Shown piece by piece: positions 50,164 through 58,598 of a stretch of DNA of 64,000 nt. A program made the translations under genes and the position numbers. The notes below the pieces were generated by a model. The model searched no databases and was not told the DNA's origin. It saw nothing but the letters and a program-made list of their open reading frames with translations. The DNA comes from an uncultured Oscillospiraceae bacterium (GTDB lineage Bacteria; Bacillota; Clostridia; Oscillospirales; Oscillospiraceae): the NCBI GenBank assembly GCA_910579965.1, contig CAJTWF010000004.1:1-64000 (forward strand). Reading direction: 5' to 3'. Every line of letters begins with the position of its first letter. Positions within the stretch are counted from its first letter, which is position 1.

Positions 50164-51055
50164 GGGCAGGATACGCAAAGCCCTCAGCGGCTTCTACTAC
50201 GTGGACACCGGGGAGCGGACCGTCACCTGCCGGGCACGGGGAAAATTCCGCCAGGAGGGCCGCAGCCCCCTGGTGGGGGACTGGGTGGAGATCCAGGAGA
50301 CCGGGCCGGAGGAGGGCATGGTATGGGAGATCCTGCCCCGCCGCACGGCCTTTGACCGGCCGGCGGTAGCCAATGTGGACCAGCTGGTGGTGGTGGCCTC
50401 CCGGGCACTGCCGGTGACAGACCCCTTTCTCATCGACAGGGTTTCCGCCATCGCGGCGCTGAAAAACTGCGGCGTGGTGGTGTGCGTGAATAAGTGCGAT
50501 CTGGCGGACGGGGAGGCGCTGGCGGAGGTCTACCGCCGGAGCGGCTTTCCCACCGTATGCGCCAGCGCCGAGACCGGCGAGGGAGTGGAGGAGCTGCGGG
50601 GGCTGATCGCCGGCAGGCTCTCCGCCTTCACGGGCAACTCCGGGGTGGGGAAGTCCAGCCTCCTCAACGCACTGGAGCCGGGTTTCTCCCTGCGGGTGGA
50701 CGAGGTGAGCCAGAAGCTGGGGCGGGGGAAGCACACCACCCGGCACGTGGAGCTCTACCGTCTGTCCTGCGGGGCGGAGGTGATCGACACGCCGGGGTTC
50801 AGCTCCTTTGACGCGGCGGAGCTGGAGCTGGAGCTGAAGGAGCGGCTGCCGGAGACCTTCCTGGAGTTCCGGCCCTGGCTGGGCAGGTGCCGGTTCGTGG
50901 GGTGCAGCCACACCAAGGAGAAGGGCTGCGCCGTGTTGGCGGCGGTGAGGGAGGGACAGATTCCCGCCAGCCGCCATGAGAGCTACGTGCGGCTCTGCAA
51001 GGAGCTGAAGGACCTGCGGGCGTGGAACGGCAGAAGCGCCGGAAAGCAGGTGTGA
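50156..51055 (+). CDS. rsgA: Ribosome small subunit-dependent GTPase RsgA
   Basis: A 299-residue circularly permuted GTPase that helps mature the 30S subunit. It has an N-terminal OB domain (about 1-70). G4 NKCDL (about 104) comes before G1 GNSGVGKSSLLN (about 162) and G3 DTPGFSS (about 207), the permuted order. The zinc domain is CRFVGCSHTKEKGC. Start GTG 50156 overlaps prkC. The stp-prkC-rsgA order is standard in Firmicutes. Confidence 0.96.
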   Translation: MSRGRIRKALSGFYYVDTGERTVTCRARGKFRQEGRSPLVGDWVEIQETGPEEGMVWEILPRRTAFDRPAVANVDQLVVVASRALPVTDPFLIDRVSAIAALKNCGVVVCVNKCDLADGEALAEVYRRSGFPTVCASAETGEGVEELRGLIAGRLSAFTGNSGVGKSSLLNALEPGFSLRVDEVSQKLGRGKHTTRHVELYRLSCGAEVIDTPGFSSFDAAELELELKERLPETFLEFRPWLGRCRFVGCSHTKEKGCAVLAAVREGQIPASRHESYVRLCKELKDLRAWNGRSAGKQV

Positions 51056-51114
51056 GCCGTGACCTCCGGCAGATGAGCGGCGATTTGTCTATCCATTGAT
51101 TTGACCAATAGAGA

Positions 51115-51150
51115 AAGAGCCCCGCGGCGGAAATCCGCCGCGGGGCTCTT
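51115..51150. terminator. Bidirectional terminator after rsgA
   Basis: Perfect stem of 16-17 bp around AGAGCCCCGCGGCGGA with a 2-nt loop, ending CTTCT. It lies between convergent rsgA and the zinc-ribbon gene and closes the 17-kb plus-strand block. Confidence 0.88.
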
Positions 51151-51185
51151 CTACGGATGTACGATGAATGCTGCCGTGCTCCGGG

Positions 51186-52016
51186 TCACTCCTCCTCGCC
51201 CTCGAACTCCAGGGACACGAAAGCGCCGTCCTCAAAGTAGGCAACGAAGGCGCGCTCCTCCTCCTTGCCGGAGGCGTCGCGGCAGGTGACGGTGGACCGG
51301 ACGGTGACCTGAGTGCCCTCGCCCATGGTGTACTCCCAGCTGCTCTTGGAGGGGAACACGGCTGTCTCCGGGATCTCCAGGCGGGACTTCACCGCCGTCA
51401 GGGTCAGGGACAGATAGATATCCCGCTCCGCCATATCCAGGTAGTAGTCCGTGATGGGCGACACCACCTGACCGTGGGCGTAGATGCTGTGGTCCTGGAA
51501 CTGAACGGAGTCTACGGTCTTTGTGGCGTTCTTCATCTGCACCACAATGGGCTCCTCCGAATCCAGGAAGCGCTCTGTGGAGGTGTCGTTGACCGCGTAG
51601 GTGGTGCTCTTGGAGGTCTCCTTGATGGTGTCAACCTGGGTGATCTCCCCGAAGCCGCACTCGTTCAGGACCGCCAGCACCTCCTCCTCCTGCTTTTTCG
51701 TCAGCTCCATACCCTCTCCCAGCACGGTCTCCGAGATTTTCGGGCCCAGGAAGGGCAGCTCAAAGGGGGGATCAATGGGGAAGTGGAACACAAAGATGGA
51801 TACGGCCGCGCCCACCAGCAGCAGCACCAGCAGAAGAGGGATCAGCAGCAGAACAGGCTTCTTCCCGGACTTCTGCTTTTCATTACAGTTGGGACAGACC
51901 TTCGCCTTTTTGGGAATCTCCGCCTGACAGGCCGGACAGACTTTGGTCTTGATCCCTTTTTCCTTTTTCGCCTTGGGCGCTTTCTCCTTCTTAGCCTTTT
52001 TTTCCTTCGCGCTCAT
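51186..52016 (-). CDS. Zinc-ribbon membrane protein of unknown function
   Basis: A 276-residue protein. A very basic Lys/Glu/Ala start (about 1-23) leads to a zinc ribbon with CPACQAEIPKKAKVCPNC (about 27-44). One membrane segment follows (PVLLLIPLLLVLLLVGAAVS, about 54-73), then an outside domain of about 200 residues. The layout (cytosolic ribbon, one helix, outside domain) is common in Firmicute envelope proteins of unknown role. GAGGAGAG precedes the ATG. Confidence 0.8.
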   Translation of the reverse strand: MSAKEKKAKKEKAPKAKKEKGIKTKVCPACQAEIPKKAKVCPNCNEKQKSGKKPVLLLIPLLLVLLLVGAAVSIFVFHFPIDPPFELPFLGPKISETVLGEGMELTKKQEEEVLAVLNECGFGEITQVDTIKETSKSTTYAVNDTSTERFLDSEEPIVVQMKNATKTVDSVQFQDHSIYAHGQVVSPITDYYLDMAERDIYLSLTLTAVKSRLEIPETAVFPSKSSWEYTMGEGTQVTVRSTVTCRDASGKEEERAFVAYFEDGAFVSLEFEGEEE

Positions 52017-52062
52017 GGTCTCTCCTCTTTTCTCATATTGGGCGGCAAGCGCCTGGGGTCTA

Positions 52063-52695
52063 TTATATCAGCTTTCCCCGCCGGTTGCAAGCCCTGTTCT
52101 CTGCGGGCTTGGGAAAATCGGGGGAGGCCCGGCCGCTCTGGGGCAGGGTGCGGATAGCGCGCAGATCGTATGTACGCCGGAACCGGTCCATATCCGCGCC
52201 CTGGTCCAGGCAGGCGGTGAGGATCTGGGCGCAGGCCCGGCTGTCGCTGTCCGCCTTGTGGTGGTCCAGAGGGATGTCCAGATAGGCGCACAGCGTATCC
52301 AGCTTGTGGTTGGGCAGCTGGGGCCAGCAGCGCCGGCTCATCTGCACGGTGCAGGCGTAGCCGGTCTGGTCCCGCCAGTCGATGCAGTAGGCCCGCAGGC
52401 ACTTGGCCAGCACGCTCATGTCAAAGGGCGCGTTGTGGGCCACCAGCAGGCCGCTGGACATCATGGGCCCGATGGTCTCCCAGAGCTGTTCAAAGGTGGG
52501 GGCCCGCTCCGCCATTTCCGGGGTAATGCCGGTGAGGGCGACGTTGAAGGGGTGGAAGTAGGTCTCCGGATTGACCAGGGTGAACAGCTCGTCCACGATC
52601 CGCCCGTCCTCCACCACGGTCAGCCCGATGGCGCTCATGCGGCTGTTGGAGGCGTTGGGGGTCTCCACGTCAAAGACAACAAAGGTCCCGCTCAT
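52063..52695 (-). CDS. DnaQ-like 3'-5' exonuclease
   Basis: A 210-residue DEDDh exonuclease. FVVFDVETPNASNSRMSAIG is Exo I (Asp, Glu). LVAHNAPFDMSVL is Exo II. The Exo III block contains LDHHKADSDSRACAQI (His and Asp). Length and ending match short PolC/DnaQ-like exonucleases used in repair or RNA trimming. ATG 52695 overlaps the end of the phosphodiesterase gene, so the two are coupled. Confidence 0.9.
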   Translation of the reverse strand: MSGTFVVFDVETPNASNSRMSAIGLTVVEDGRIVDELFTLVNPETYFHPFNVALTGITPEMAERAPTFEQLWETIGPMMSSGLLVAHNAPFDMSVLAKCLRAYCIDWRDQTGYACTVQMSRRCWPQLPNHKLDTLCAYLDIPLDHHKADSDSRACAQILTACLDQGADMDRFRRTYDLRAIRTLPQSGRASPDFPKPAENRACNRRGKLI

Positions 52696-53150
52696 GGCTT
52701 GATATCCACCCGCTGGACCTGAATCTGGCCGCCGTCCAGGGTGAGCACGGCCATGGTCAGCTCCCGCCGGAACCGGGGCCAGCCGCAGCTGCCCGGGTTC
52801 AGCCACAGCCGCCCGTGGATCCGCTCCTCAAAGTACTGGTGGGAGTGGCCGAACACCACCAGCTGCACCCCCTGGAGGTCCCAGGACACGTCCTCCCGCT
52901 TGTGGGCCATGGTGCATTTCACGCCGTCCAAGGTGAAGGTCAGCTGCCGGGGCAGGCGGGAAGCCCAGCTGCTCCAGTCGTTGTTGCCCCGCACCGCCGT
53001 CACCGGCGCGATGTCCTCCAGCTCCTCCAGAACGGAGCCGTTGTCAAAGTCCCCGGCGTGGACGATGTGGTCACAGGTGCGGAGAATATCCAGGACCTCC
53101 GGACGGAGGATACCGTGGGTGTCTGAGATCACGCCTGCCCTGCTGCTCAT
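52692..53150 (-). CDS. YfcE/MJ0936-type metallophosphoesterase
   Basis: A 152-residue metal-dependent phosphodiesterase. The metal ligands appear as GVISDTHG (about 7), HAGDFDNG (about 31), VRGNNDW (about 54), MAHKRED and VVFGHSHQ (about 101), the standard order. Substrates of this family are small phosphodiesters; the natural one is unknown. Full length. GGAGGGG precedes the ATG. Confidence 0.93.
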   Translation of the reverse strand: MSSRAGVISDTHGILRPEVLDILRTCDHIVHAGDFDNGSVLEELEDIAPVTAVRGNNDWSSWASRLPRQLTFTLDGVKCTMAHKREDVSWDLQGVQLVVFGHSHQYFEERIHGRLWLNPGSCGWPRFRRELTMAVLTLDGGQIQVQRVDIKP

Positions 53151-53275
53151 ATGCCGCCCCTCCCTCTGCCTGATTTGTTCAACGCTTCCATTATAGCCTC
53201 TGGGGAGGAGAAAGTCAATTCCTCTTGTGAGGGATCATGAAAATCCGTTTTTCAAAGTTTTATCACGGATCCATA

Positions 53276-53305
53276 TTGACAAATAAATCGCGGGTGGTAT
53301 ATAAT
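53276..53305 (+). promoter_or_regulatory. Promoter of the cobalamin riboswitch operon
   Basis: Perfect -35 TTGACA (53276-53281), 18-nt spacer, perfect -10 TATAAT (53300-53305). Confidence 0.85.
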
Positions 53306-53339
53306 GGCGATGAAATTGAATATCCGCATCCAGTGCTTC

Positions 53340-53500
53340 CGCGCCTTTGGCGGCGGGAGATAATAGGGAATCAGGTGCAAGTCCTGAGCGATCCGGTCAC
53401 TGTAAGCGAGGAGTCCGCCGCAAACGCCATTGCGAAAGCGAGAAGGCGCGGCGGGCAGGGAGGCGCGAGTCAGGAAACCTGCTGGATACGGCGTGGATGG
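53340..53500 (+). promoter_or_regulatory. Cobalamin (B12) riboswitch
   Basis: Core elements in order: AATAGGGAATCAGGTGCAAG (from 53362), CCGGTCACTGTAAGCGAG (from 53393) and the B12 box GAGTCAGGAAACCTGCTGG (from 53467). They match the conserved GGGAA, C-x-ACTGT and AGxCAGGA-ACCTGC segments. Limits are approximate. A strong terminator at 53579-53608 supplies the expression platform. It controls the ABC importer that follows and predicts that the cargo is cobalamin or a corrinoid. Confidence 0.88.
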
Positions 53501-53578
53501 GTATCTTCCGCAGAAAGGGGCCTGTCCGGCGCGCGGCCCCTGCTGGAAAGCGGAGGTCAGGTTTTTTGGCGTGTCTGG

Positions 53579-53608
53579 GACTTGCTCTCTGGGAGCAGGT
53601 CTTTTTTT
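53579..53608 (+). terminator. Terminator of the cobalamin riboswitch
   Basis: Stem GACTTGCTC / GAGCAGGTC (one G-T pair), 5-nt loop, then seven Ts (53602-53608). It lies 44 nt before the first start codon, consistent with B12-dependent termination. Confidence 0.85.
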
Positions 53609-53651
53609 GCGGTGATATATAAAAATGTGTAAAATAAAAGGAGAACCAAAG

Positions 53652-54713
53652 ATGAAAAAAGCGATTTCCCTGCTGCTGGCACTGATCCTGGTTCTGAGCC
53701 TGACCGCCTGCGACGGCCATGACGCGCCCGCAAATGACGCCAACACAGAAAACACTCAGCCCGACGGCATCCAGCAGTCCAGCGAGCCCGAGGATACCTC
53801 CAGACCGGATACCCAGCCGGAGGCCAGCTACTACCCGGTTACCATCACTACCTACGACTACGAGGGCAGCGAGATCGAAACCACCTATGAAAAAGCCCCC
53901 GAGAAGGTTCTGTGTGTCTACCAGGGCACCATTGAAACCATGATCGCCCTGGGCCTGGAGGACCACGTCATTGCCAGCTACGGCCTGGACAACCCGGTCA
54001 AGGCGGAGTGGGAGGCCGGTTTTGCCAAGATGAACTACAACGAGGATGTCTTTGCGCCTGATAAGGAGACTGTCCTTATGATGGAACCGGATATGATCTT
54101 CTCCTGGGGCTCTCTTTTCAGCGAGAAAAATCTGGGTAACCAGCCTGAGTGGATCACCAATGGGACCAACACCTACATCAGCACAAACACCCGCAAGGGC
54201 GGCAGCCGCATTCTGGAGAACGAGTACACCGATCTGCTCAACATCGGCAAAATCTTCAATGTGGAGGATAAGGCCCAGGCCATCGTAGATGAAATGAAGA
54301 GCGAGATTGCCGGCGTCCTGGAACAGACCAAGGACCAGGACGCGCCCCGGGTGGCCGTTATTGAGTTCCTGAACGAGGACATCTCCAACTACGGAGCCTC
54401 CTCCCTGGGCGGCGATATGGTAACCCAGCTGGGCGGCGAGCTGGTGGAGCCGGAGGCCAGTTCCATCGGCAAAGAGGACCTGTTGGGCCTCGATCCGGAT
54501 GTGATCTTTGTGGTCTACATGGCCCGCACCGAGGGCGTGGAGGAGGAGATGCGCGCCAAGGTGGTGGACGATCCCGCCTTTGCTGAGCTGAACGCAGTGA
54601 AGAACGGCCGGGTCTACACCATCATGCTGGGCGACATGTACGCCAGCACCGTCCGCTCCATCGACGGCATCCGCACCTTCGCCGCCGGGATGTACCCGGA
54701 GCTGTACCAGTAA
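53652..54713 (+). CDS. Cobalamin/corrinoid ABC transporter substrate-binding lipoprotein
   Basis: A 353-residue class III binding protein. The signal peptide ends in lipobox LTAC (about 17-20). An acidic, Thr/Asn-rich linker follows (to about 60), then two lobes joined by a long helix. EKVLCVYQGTIETMIALGLE and LGLDPDVIFVVYMAR resemble BtuF/FhuD-type proteins. The cobalamin riboswitch upstream favours a corrinoid over ferric siderophore as ligand. AAGGAG is 8 nt before ATG 53652. First gene of a three-gene importer operon. Confidence 0.88.
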   Translation: MKKAISLLLALILVLSLTACDGHDAPANDANTENTQPDGIQQSSEPEDTSRPDTQPEASYYPVTITTYDYEGSEIETTYEKAPEKVLCVYQGTIETMIALGLEDHVIASYGLDNPVKAEWEAGFAKMNYNEDVFAPDKETVLMMEPDMIFSWGSLFSEKNLGNQPEWITNGTNTYISTNTRKGGSRILENEYTDLLNIGKIFNVEDKAQAIVDEMKSEIAGVLEQTKDQDAPRVAVIEFLNEDISNYGASSLGGDMVTQLGGELVEPEASSIGKEDLLGLDPDVIFVVYMARTEGVEEEMRAKVVDDPAFAELNAVKNGRVYTIMLGDMYASTVRSIDGIRTFAAGMYPELYQ

Positions 54714-54716
54714 GCC

Positions 54717-55781
54717 GTGGCCGGCCGGAAGGATAACTGCCGTGCCTCGCTGTGGCTGGCGGCGCTGATCCTGCTGCTGGCGGCGCTGGCGCTGTCCCTG
54801 CTGGCGGCGGTGACCATCGGAAGTACGGACATCCCCATCTCGGACGTGTACCATGTGATCTTCTACAAACTCTTCGGCGCGGGGGACCCCGTCTGGGGGG
54901 AGGGGAACCTCTTCCGGGCGGTATGGTTCCTCCGCCTGCCGCGGCTGATCCTGGCGGCGGGCATCGGCGTGAGCCTGTCTGTATGTGGCGTGGTCATGCA
55001 GGCGGTGGTGAAAAACCCTTTGGCGGACCCCTATGTGCTGGGTATTTCCTCCGGCGCGTCCCTGGGTGCCACCCTGGCAATCATGGTGGGCGTTGGGACG
55101 GTATTCGGCGCAAATTCCATCGGTATCATGGCTTTCTTGGGAGCTTTCGGGGTATCGCTCCTGGTGGTGGGGCTGGCCAACGTCGGAAGCCGCGCCAACT
55201 CTGTGAAGCTGCTTCTGGCGGGCATGGCGGTCAGCAGCGTGTGCGGCGCGTTCTCCAACTTCATCGTCTATACCGCCCATGACCGGGAGGGGATGCAGAC
55301 AGTGACCTACTGGATGATGGGCTCCCTGGCGGGTGCCACCTGGGAGGGCGACGCAGCGGTGCTGCTGGTGGCGCTCCTGGGGGCGGGCTTCTTCTGGACC
55401 CAGCACCGGAACCTGAACCTGATGCTCCTGGGCGACGAGAGCGCCATCACCCTGGGCACGGACCTCCACCGCTGGCGGCAGTTATACCTGCTGGTGTCGG
55501 CAGCGATGGTGGGCTTTGCGGTCTACTCCGCCGGGATGATTGGTTTTGTGGGCTTGGTGGTGCCCCACGCGGTGCGGATGCTCTTCGGCACGGACCACAA
55601 GAAGCTCATCCCCCTGTGCGCCCTGTCGGGCGCGGTGTTCCTGGTGTGGGCGGATGTGGCCTGCCGGGTCATCATCCCCGGCACGGAGCTGCCCATCGGC
55701 ATCCTGACCTCCATGATTGGCGCGCCCTGCTTTATCTATCTGATGGCCCGCAAGAAATACGGCTTCGGAGGTGGCGGCTGA
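54717..55781 (+). CDS. FecCD/BtuC-type ABC permease
   Basis: A 354-residue membrane protein with about ten segments. RLPRLILAAGIGVSLSVCGV and NPLADPYVLGISSGASLGA are the family hallmarks. GFVGLVVPHAVRMLFGTDHK is the coupling helix that meets the ATPase, and the C-terminus is GIPTSMIGAP-like (GILTSMIGAPCFIYL). It starts at GTG 54717, 3 nt after the binding protein stop, and its stop overlaps the ATPase ATG. Confidence 0.93.
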   Translation: MAGRKDNCRASLWLAALILLLAALALSLLAAVTIGSTDIPISDVYHVIFYKLFGAGDPVWGEGNLFRAVWFLRLPRLILAAGIGVSLSVCGVVMQAVVKNPLADPYVLGISSGASLGATLAIMVGVGTVFGANSIGIMAFLGAFGVSLLVVGLANVGSRANSVKLLLAGMAVSSVCGAFSNFIVYTAHDREGMQTVTYWMMGSLAGATWEGDAAVLLVALLGAGFFWTQHRNLNLMLLGDESAITLGTDLHRWRQLYLLVSAAMVGFAVYSAGMIGFVGLVVPHAVRMLFGTDHKKLIPLCALSGAVFLVWADVACRVIIPGTELPIGILTSMIGAPCFIYLMARKKYGFGGGG

Positions 55782-56554
55782 TGAAAATTGAGACCAAAGC
55801 CCTGGAAGCCCTTCTGAGCGGCAGCCATATTCTCAAGGGCATTGACCTGGACATCGGTGACCGGGAGCTGGTGGGCGTTATCGGCCCCAACGGCAGCGGC
55901 AAGTCTACCCTGCTCAAATGCATTTACCGGGTGCTGAAGCCCGCAAAGGGCGCGGTGTATTTGGACAGCAAACCTCTGGACAGCTATAGTTACCGGGATT
56001 CTGCCCGACGTGTCGCCGTGGTGGCGCAGCATAACTACTACAACTTTGATTTCGCCGTCAAGGATGTGGTACTCATGGGTCGGTCCCCTCACAAGCGAGC
56101 CCTGGATCGGGACACCGCCGAGGATTGGCAGATCGTGGCGGAGTCTCTGGAGACGGTGGGCATGACGGCCTTTGCGGACCGCTCGTTCTCCACCCTATCC
56201 GGTGGGGAGCAGCAGCGGGTCATCCTGGCCCGCGCCCTGGCCCAGCGGACGCCCTGCCTGATCCTGGACGAGCCTACCAACCATCTGGACATCAAATACC
56301 AGCTCCAGCTGATGGATCTGGTGCGGGGGCTGGACCGGACGGTCATTGCCGCCGTCCACGACCTGAACATCGCCGCTATGTACTGCGACAGGCTGTACGC
56401 CGTAAAGGCCGGCAGGATCGTCGGACAGGGCGCGCCGAAGACACTGCTGACGTCGGAATTCATCCGGGAAGTCTACGAGGTGGACGCGCAGGTCATGACG
56501 GACGGGGATGGATGTCTCCATATCCTGTTTCATCCCGGCGGAAGAGGGGCTTGA
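55781..56554 (+). CDS. BtuD/FecE-type ABC transporter ATP-binding protein
   Basis: A 257-residue ATPase of the importer. Walker A GPNGSGKSTLLKCIYR (about 35). Signature LSGGEQQRVILARALA, Walker B CLILDEPTNHLDIK and switch His AAVHDLN follow. The C-terminal extension is typical of the Fe3+/B12 branch. It ends shortly before a long terminator shared with the convergent MATE gene. Confidence 0.94.
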   Translation: MKIETKALEALLSGSHILKGIDLDIGDRELVGVIGPNGSGKSTLLKCIYRVLKPAKGAVYLDSKPLDSYSYRDSARRVAVVAQHNYYNFDFAVKDVVLMGRSPHKRALDRDTAEDWQIVAESLETVGMTAFADRSFSTLSGGEQQRVILARALAQRTPCLILDEPTNHLDIKYQLQLMDLVRGLDRTVIAAVHDLNIAAMYCDRLYAVKAGRIVGQGAPKTLLTSEFIREVYEVDAQVMTDGDGCLHILFHPGGRGA

Positions 56555-56570
56555 CAGGGAATGCCGGAAA

Positions 56571-56607
56571 AGAGGGCAGACGGCGCGTTCAGCGCCGTCT
56601 GCCCTCT
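56571..56607. terminator. Bidirectional terminator between importer and MATE genes
   Basis: Perfect 16-bp stem AGAGGGCAGACGGCGC paired with 56592-56607, 5-nt loop. A second 18-bp perfect palindrome CGCCTGACGCGTCAGGCG (56609-56626) follows and covers the MATE stop codon. Confidence 0.85.
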
Positions 56608-56619
56608 CCGCCTGACGCG

Positions 56620-58011
56620 TCAGGCGCTGTGATCGCAGCTGCAATTCTCTCCCATTGTCTTTTTCCGGGGGAGAAGGGGGCGGTCCGGGCACGTCAGCTT
56701 CCGATAGCAGAAGAAGTAGGCGGGCAGCAGGAACAGGTCCGCCATAATCCACGCGGCGGGGGAGGCGAAGCAGGCGGCGGTGAACCCGAAGGCCGGCACC
56801 AGGAACGCCAGACCCGCCCGGGCTGCCATCTCCAGCACGCCGGCCAGGGTGGCCAGGGGGGAGAAGCCCATGCCCTGGATCATGAAGCGCACGATGTTCA
56901 CCAGGGACAGGGGGAAGAAGAACAGGGCATTGATGAACAGGTACTGCCGGGCCAGGGGCAGCAGGGAGGCGCTGCCCGCGTCCAGAAACAGCATGATGAG
57001 GGGATCGGCCAGCACCAGCAGGGCCCCCAGGGAGAGGGCGGAATAGGCCGCGCCCAGGGACACGCAGGAGCGGAGCCCCTGGTGAAGGCGCTCCCACCGG
57101 CCCGCCCCCACGTTCTGTCCGCCGTAGGTGGCCATGGTGCTGCCCATGGCGTCAAAGGGGCAGCACAGGAACATGGAAACCTTGGTGGCGGCGGTGACGG
57201 AGGTGACGTAGACCGTGCCCAGGCCGTTCACCGCGGTCTGAATCATGACGCTGCCCACGGCGGTGATGGAGTATTGCAGCCCCATGGGCAGGCCCATCAG
57301 GCACAGCTCCCCCATGCGGCGGCGGTCCCAGCGCCAGTCCCCGGCCTCGGTGCGCAGAATCGGATATCCCCGCACCATCCGCACGAGGCACCCAACCCCC
57401 GCCAAAGCCTGGGCCAGCACCGTGGCCAGGGCCGCGCCGAACACATCCAGATGGAAGGTGAGGATGAACAGCACGTCCAGGGCGATGTTGACCAGGGAGG
57501 AGACGATCAGCCAGATCACCGGCGTCCGGCTGTCCCCCAAGGACCGGAGAATGCCCGCGCAGAAGTTGTAGAGGAAGAAGGCGGGCAGTCCGGCGAAGAT
57601 GGTGACAATATAGCTGTAGGAGCGCTGATAGATGTCCGCCGGGGTGTTCATGGCCGTGAGGATGACGTCACAGAGGAGCACCGTGGCGGCGGTGAGGGCC
57701 GCGCCAATGATGAGGCACAGCCATACGCCGCTGGCAGTACACCGGCGCAGCTCCTGGTGATTCTCCGCGCCGAAGTGCTGGGCCACCGGGATAGCGAAGC
57801 CGCCGCACACGCCGGCACAGAAGCCTACCACCAGGAAGTTGATGGACCCGGTGGCGCCCACCGCCGCCAGGGCCGCACCCCCAAGGGTCTTGCCCACGAT
57901 GGCGGTGTCCACCACGTTGTAGAGCTGCTGGAACAGGTATCCAAACAGCACAGGAATGCCGAAGCTGAGGATCAGCCTCATGGGGCTGCCCTTGGTGAGA
58001 TTTTTTGTCAT
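56620..58011 (-). CDS. MATE family efflux transporter
   Basis: A 463-residue membrane protein with twelve segments, usual for Na+ or H+ driven drug/metabolite efflux. SPMRLILSFGIPVLFGYLFQ and YNVVDTAIVGKTLGGAALAA are the MATE start. LRSLGDSRTPV and the mirror-image MIQGMGFSPLATL mark the ends of the two halves. The Cys/His tail NCSCDHSA is unusual. A promoter lies at 58091-58118. Substrate is unknown. Confidence 0.93.
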   Translation of the reverse strand: MTKNLTKGSPMRLILSFGIPVLFGYLFQQLYNVVDTAIVGKTLGGAALAAVGATGSINFLVVGFCAGVCGGFAIPVAQHFGAENHQELRRCTASGVWLCLIIGAALTAATVLLCDVILTAMNTPADIYQRSYSYIVTIFAGLPAFFLYNFCAGILRSLGDSRTPVIWLIVSSLVNIALDVLFILTFHLDVFGAALATVLAQALAGVGCLVRMVRGYPILRTEAGDWRWDRRRMGELCLMGLPMGLQYSITAVGSVMIQTAVNGLGTVYVTSVTAATKVSMFLCCPFDAMGSTMATYGGQNVGAGRWERLHQGLRSCVSLGAAYSALSLGALLVLADPLIMLFLDAGSASLLPLARQYLFINALFFFPLSLVNIVRFMIQGMGFSPLATLAGVLEMAARAGLAFLVPAFGFTAACFASPAAWIMADLFLLPAYFFCYRKLTCPDRPLLPRKKTMGENCSCDHSA

Positions 58012-58090
58012 AGTCGATACCTCAAATTGTACGGGCCGGCGGGACCCCGGATCCCGCCGGAAGGGGGAGGGGCCACAGGAAACTTGAGCT

Positions 58091-58118
58091 ATTATAGTCG
58101 ATTATAACAAAAAAGCAA
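58091..58118 (-). promoter_or_regulatory. Predicted promoter of the MATE gene
   Basis: Minus strand -35 TTGCTT (58113-58118), 16-nt spacer, perfect -10 TATAAT (58091-58096). ATAGTCGAT occurs at the -10 (58094-58102) and again over the start codon (58010-58018), possibly a regulator site. Confidence 0.5.
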
Positions 58119-58180
58119 GCGTCAATTTAGGCAATATTGCCATCGTTTCAGGGGGCTGCCCTTGTGCAAAATGATATGTC

Positions 58181-58405
58181 TCAGTCGCCGGGACCGGGGT
58201 GGATGACCTTGCCCAGGTTCCAGTTGCGGGCCACCCGGCGGGCGGCGTCCTGACGCTCCTCCTCATTGCGGTAGGAGAGCTCGGCGGTGTGGCTGCCGCA
58301 GTCCAGGCACTGGACGTAGAGGCACCAGCCGCCCTCCTCCTCGATGATGCCCGCGCCGTGACAGCAGGGGCAGTCCTGGAGCTCGATGTCTTCAAAGGGA
58401 TTCAT
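58181..58405 (-). CDS. Lar-like zinc-ribbon protein
   Basis: A 74-residue protein. CPCCHGAG (about 12-15) and CLDCGSHT (about 33-36) give two CxxC pairs of a zinc ribbon. RNEEERQDAARRVARNWNLG matches the C-terminus of the Lar (restriction alleviation) family often found on phages, although many such genes are chromosomal and unlinked to restriction systems. No restriction or phage genes are nearby. GGAGG is 8 nt before the ATG. Confidence 0.75.
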   Translation of the reverse strand: MNPFEDIELQDCPCCHGAGIIEEEGGWCLYVQCLDCGSHTAELSYRNEEERQDAARRVARNWNLGKVIHPGPGD

Positions 58406-58437
58406 AAAGGCGTCCTCCTAAGATCAGATTGTTCCCC

Positions 58438-58466
58438 ATTGTACCACAGCTTCTGCAAAAGGACAA
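58438..58466 (-). promoter_or_regulatory. Predicted promoter of the Lar-like gene
   Basis: Minus strand -35 TTGTCC (58461-58466), 17-nt spacer, -10 TACAAT (58438-58443). Confidence 0.6.
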
Positions 58467-58598
58467 CCTGTCCCTCTGTGGAAACAGGGAAATCAAATTT
58501 TGCAGCGGCAGCTTGATCTTTGCGGGGGCTGTAAAAATGGATTTCCCCGGGGGATTCCCGCAGGGGGCGTCCGGCTGGCAGGGATTCCGGCAAAAGGG

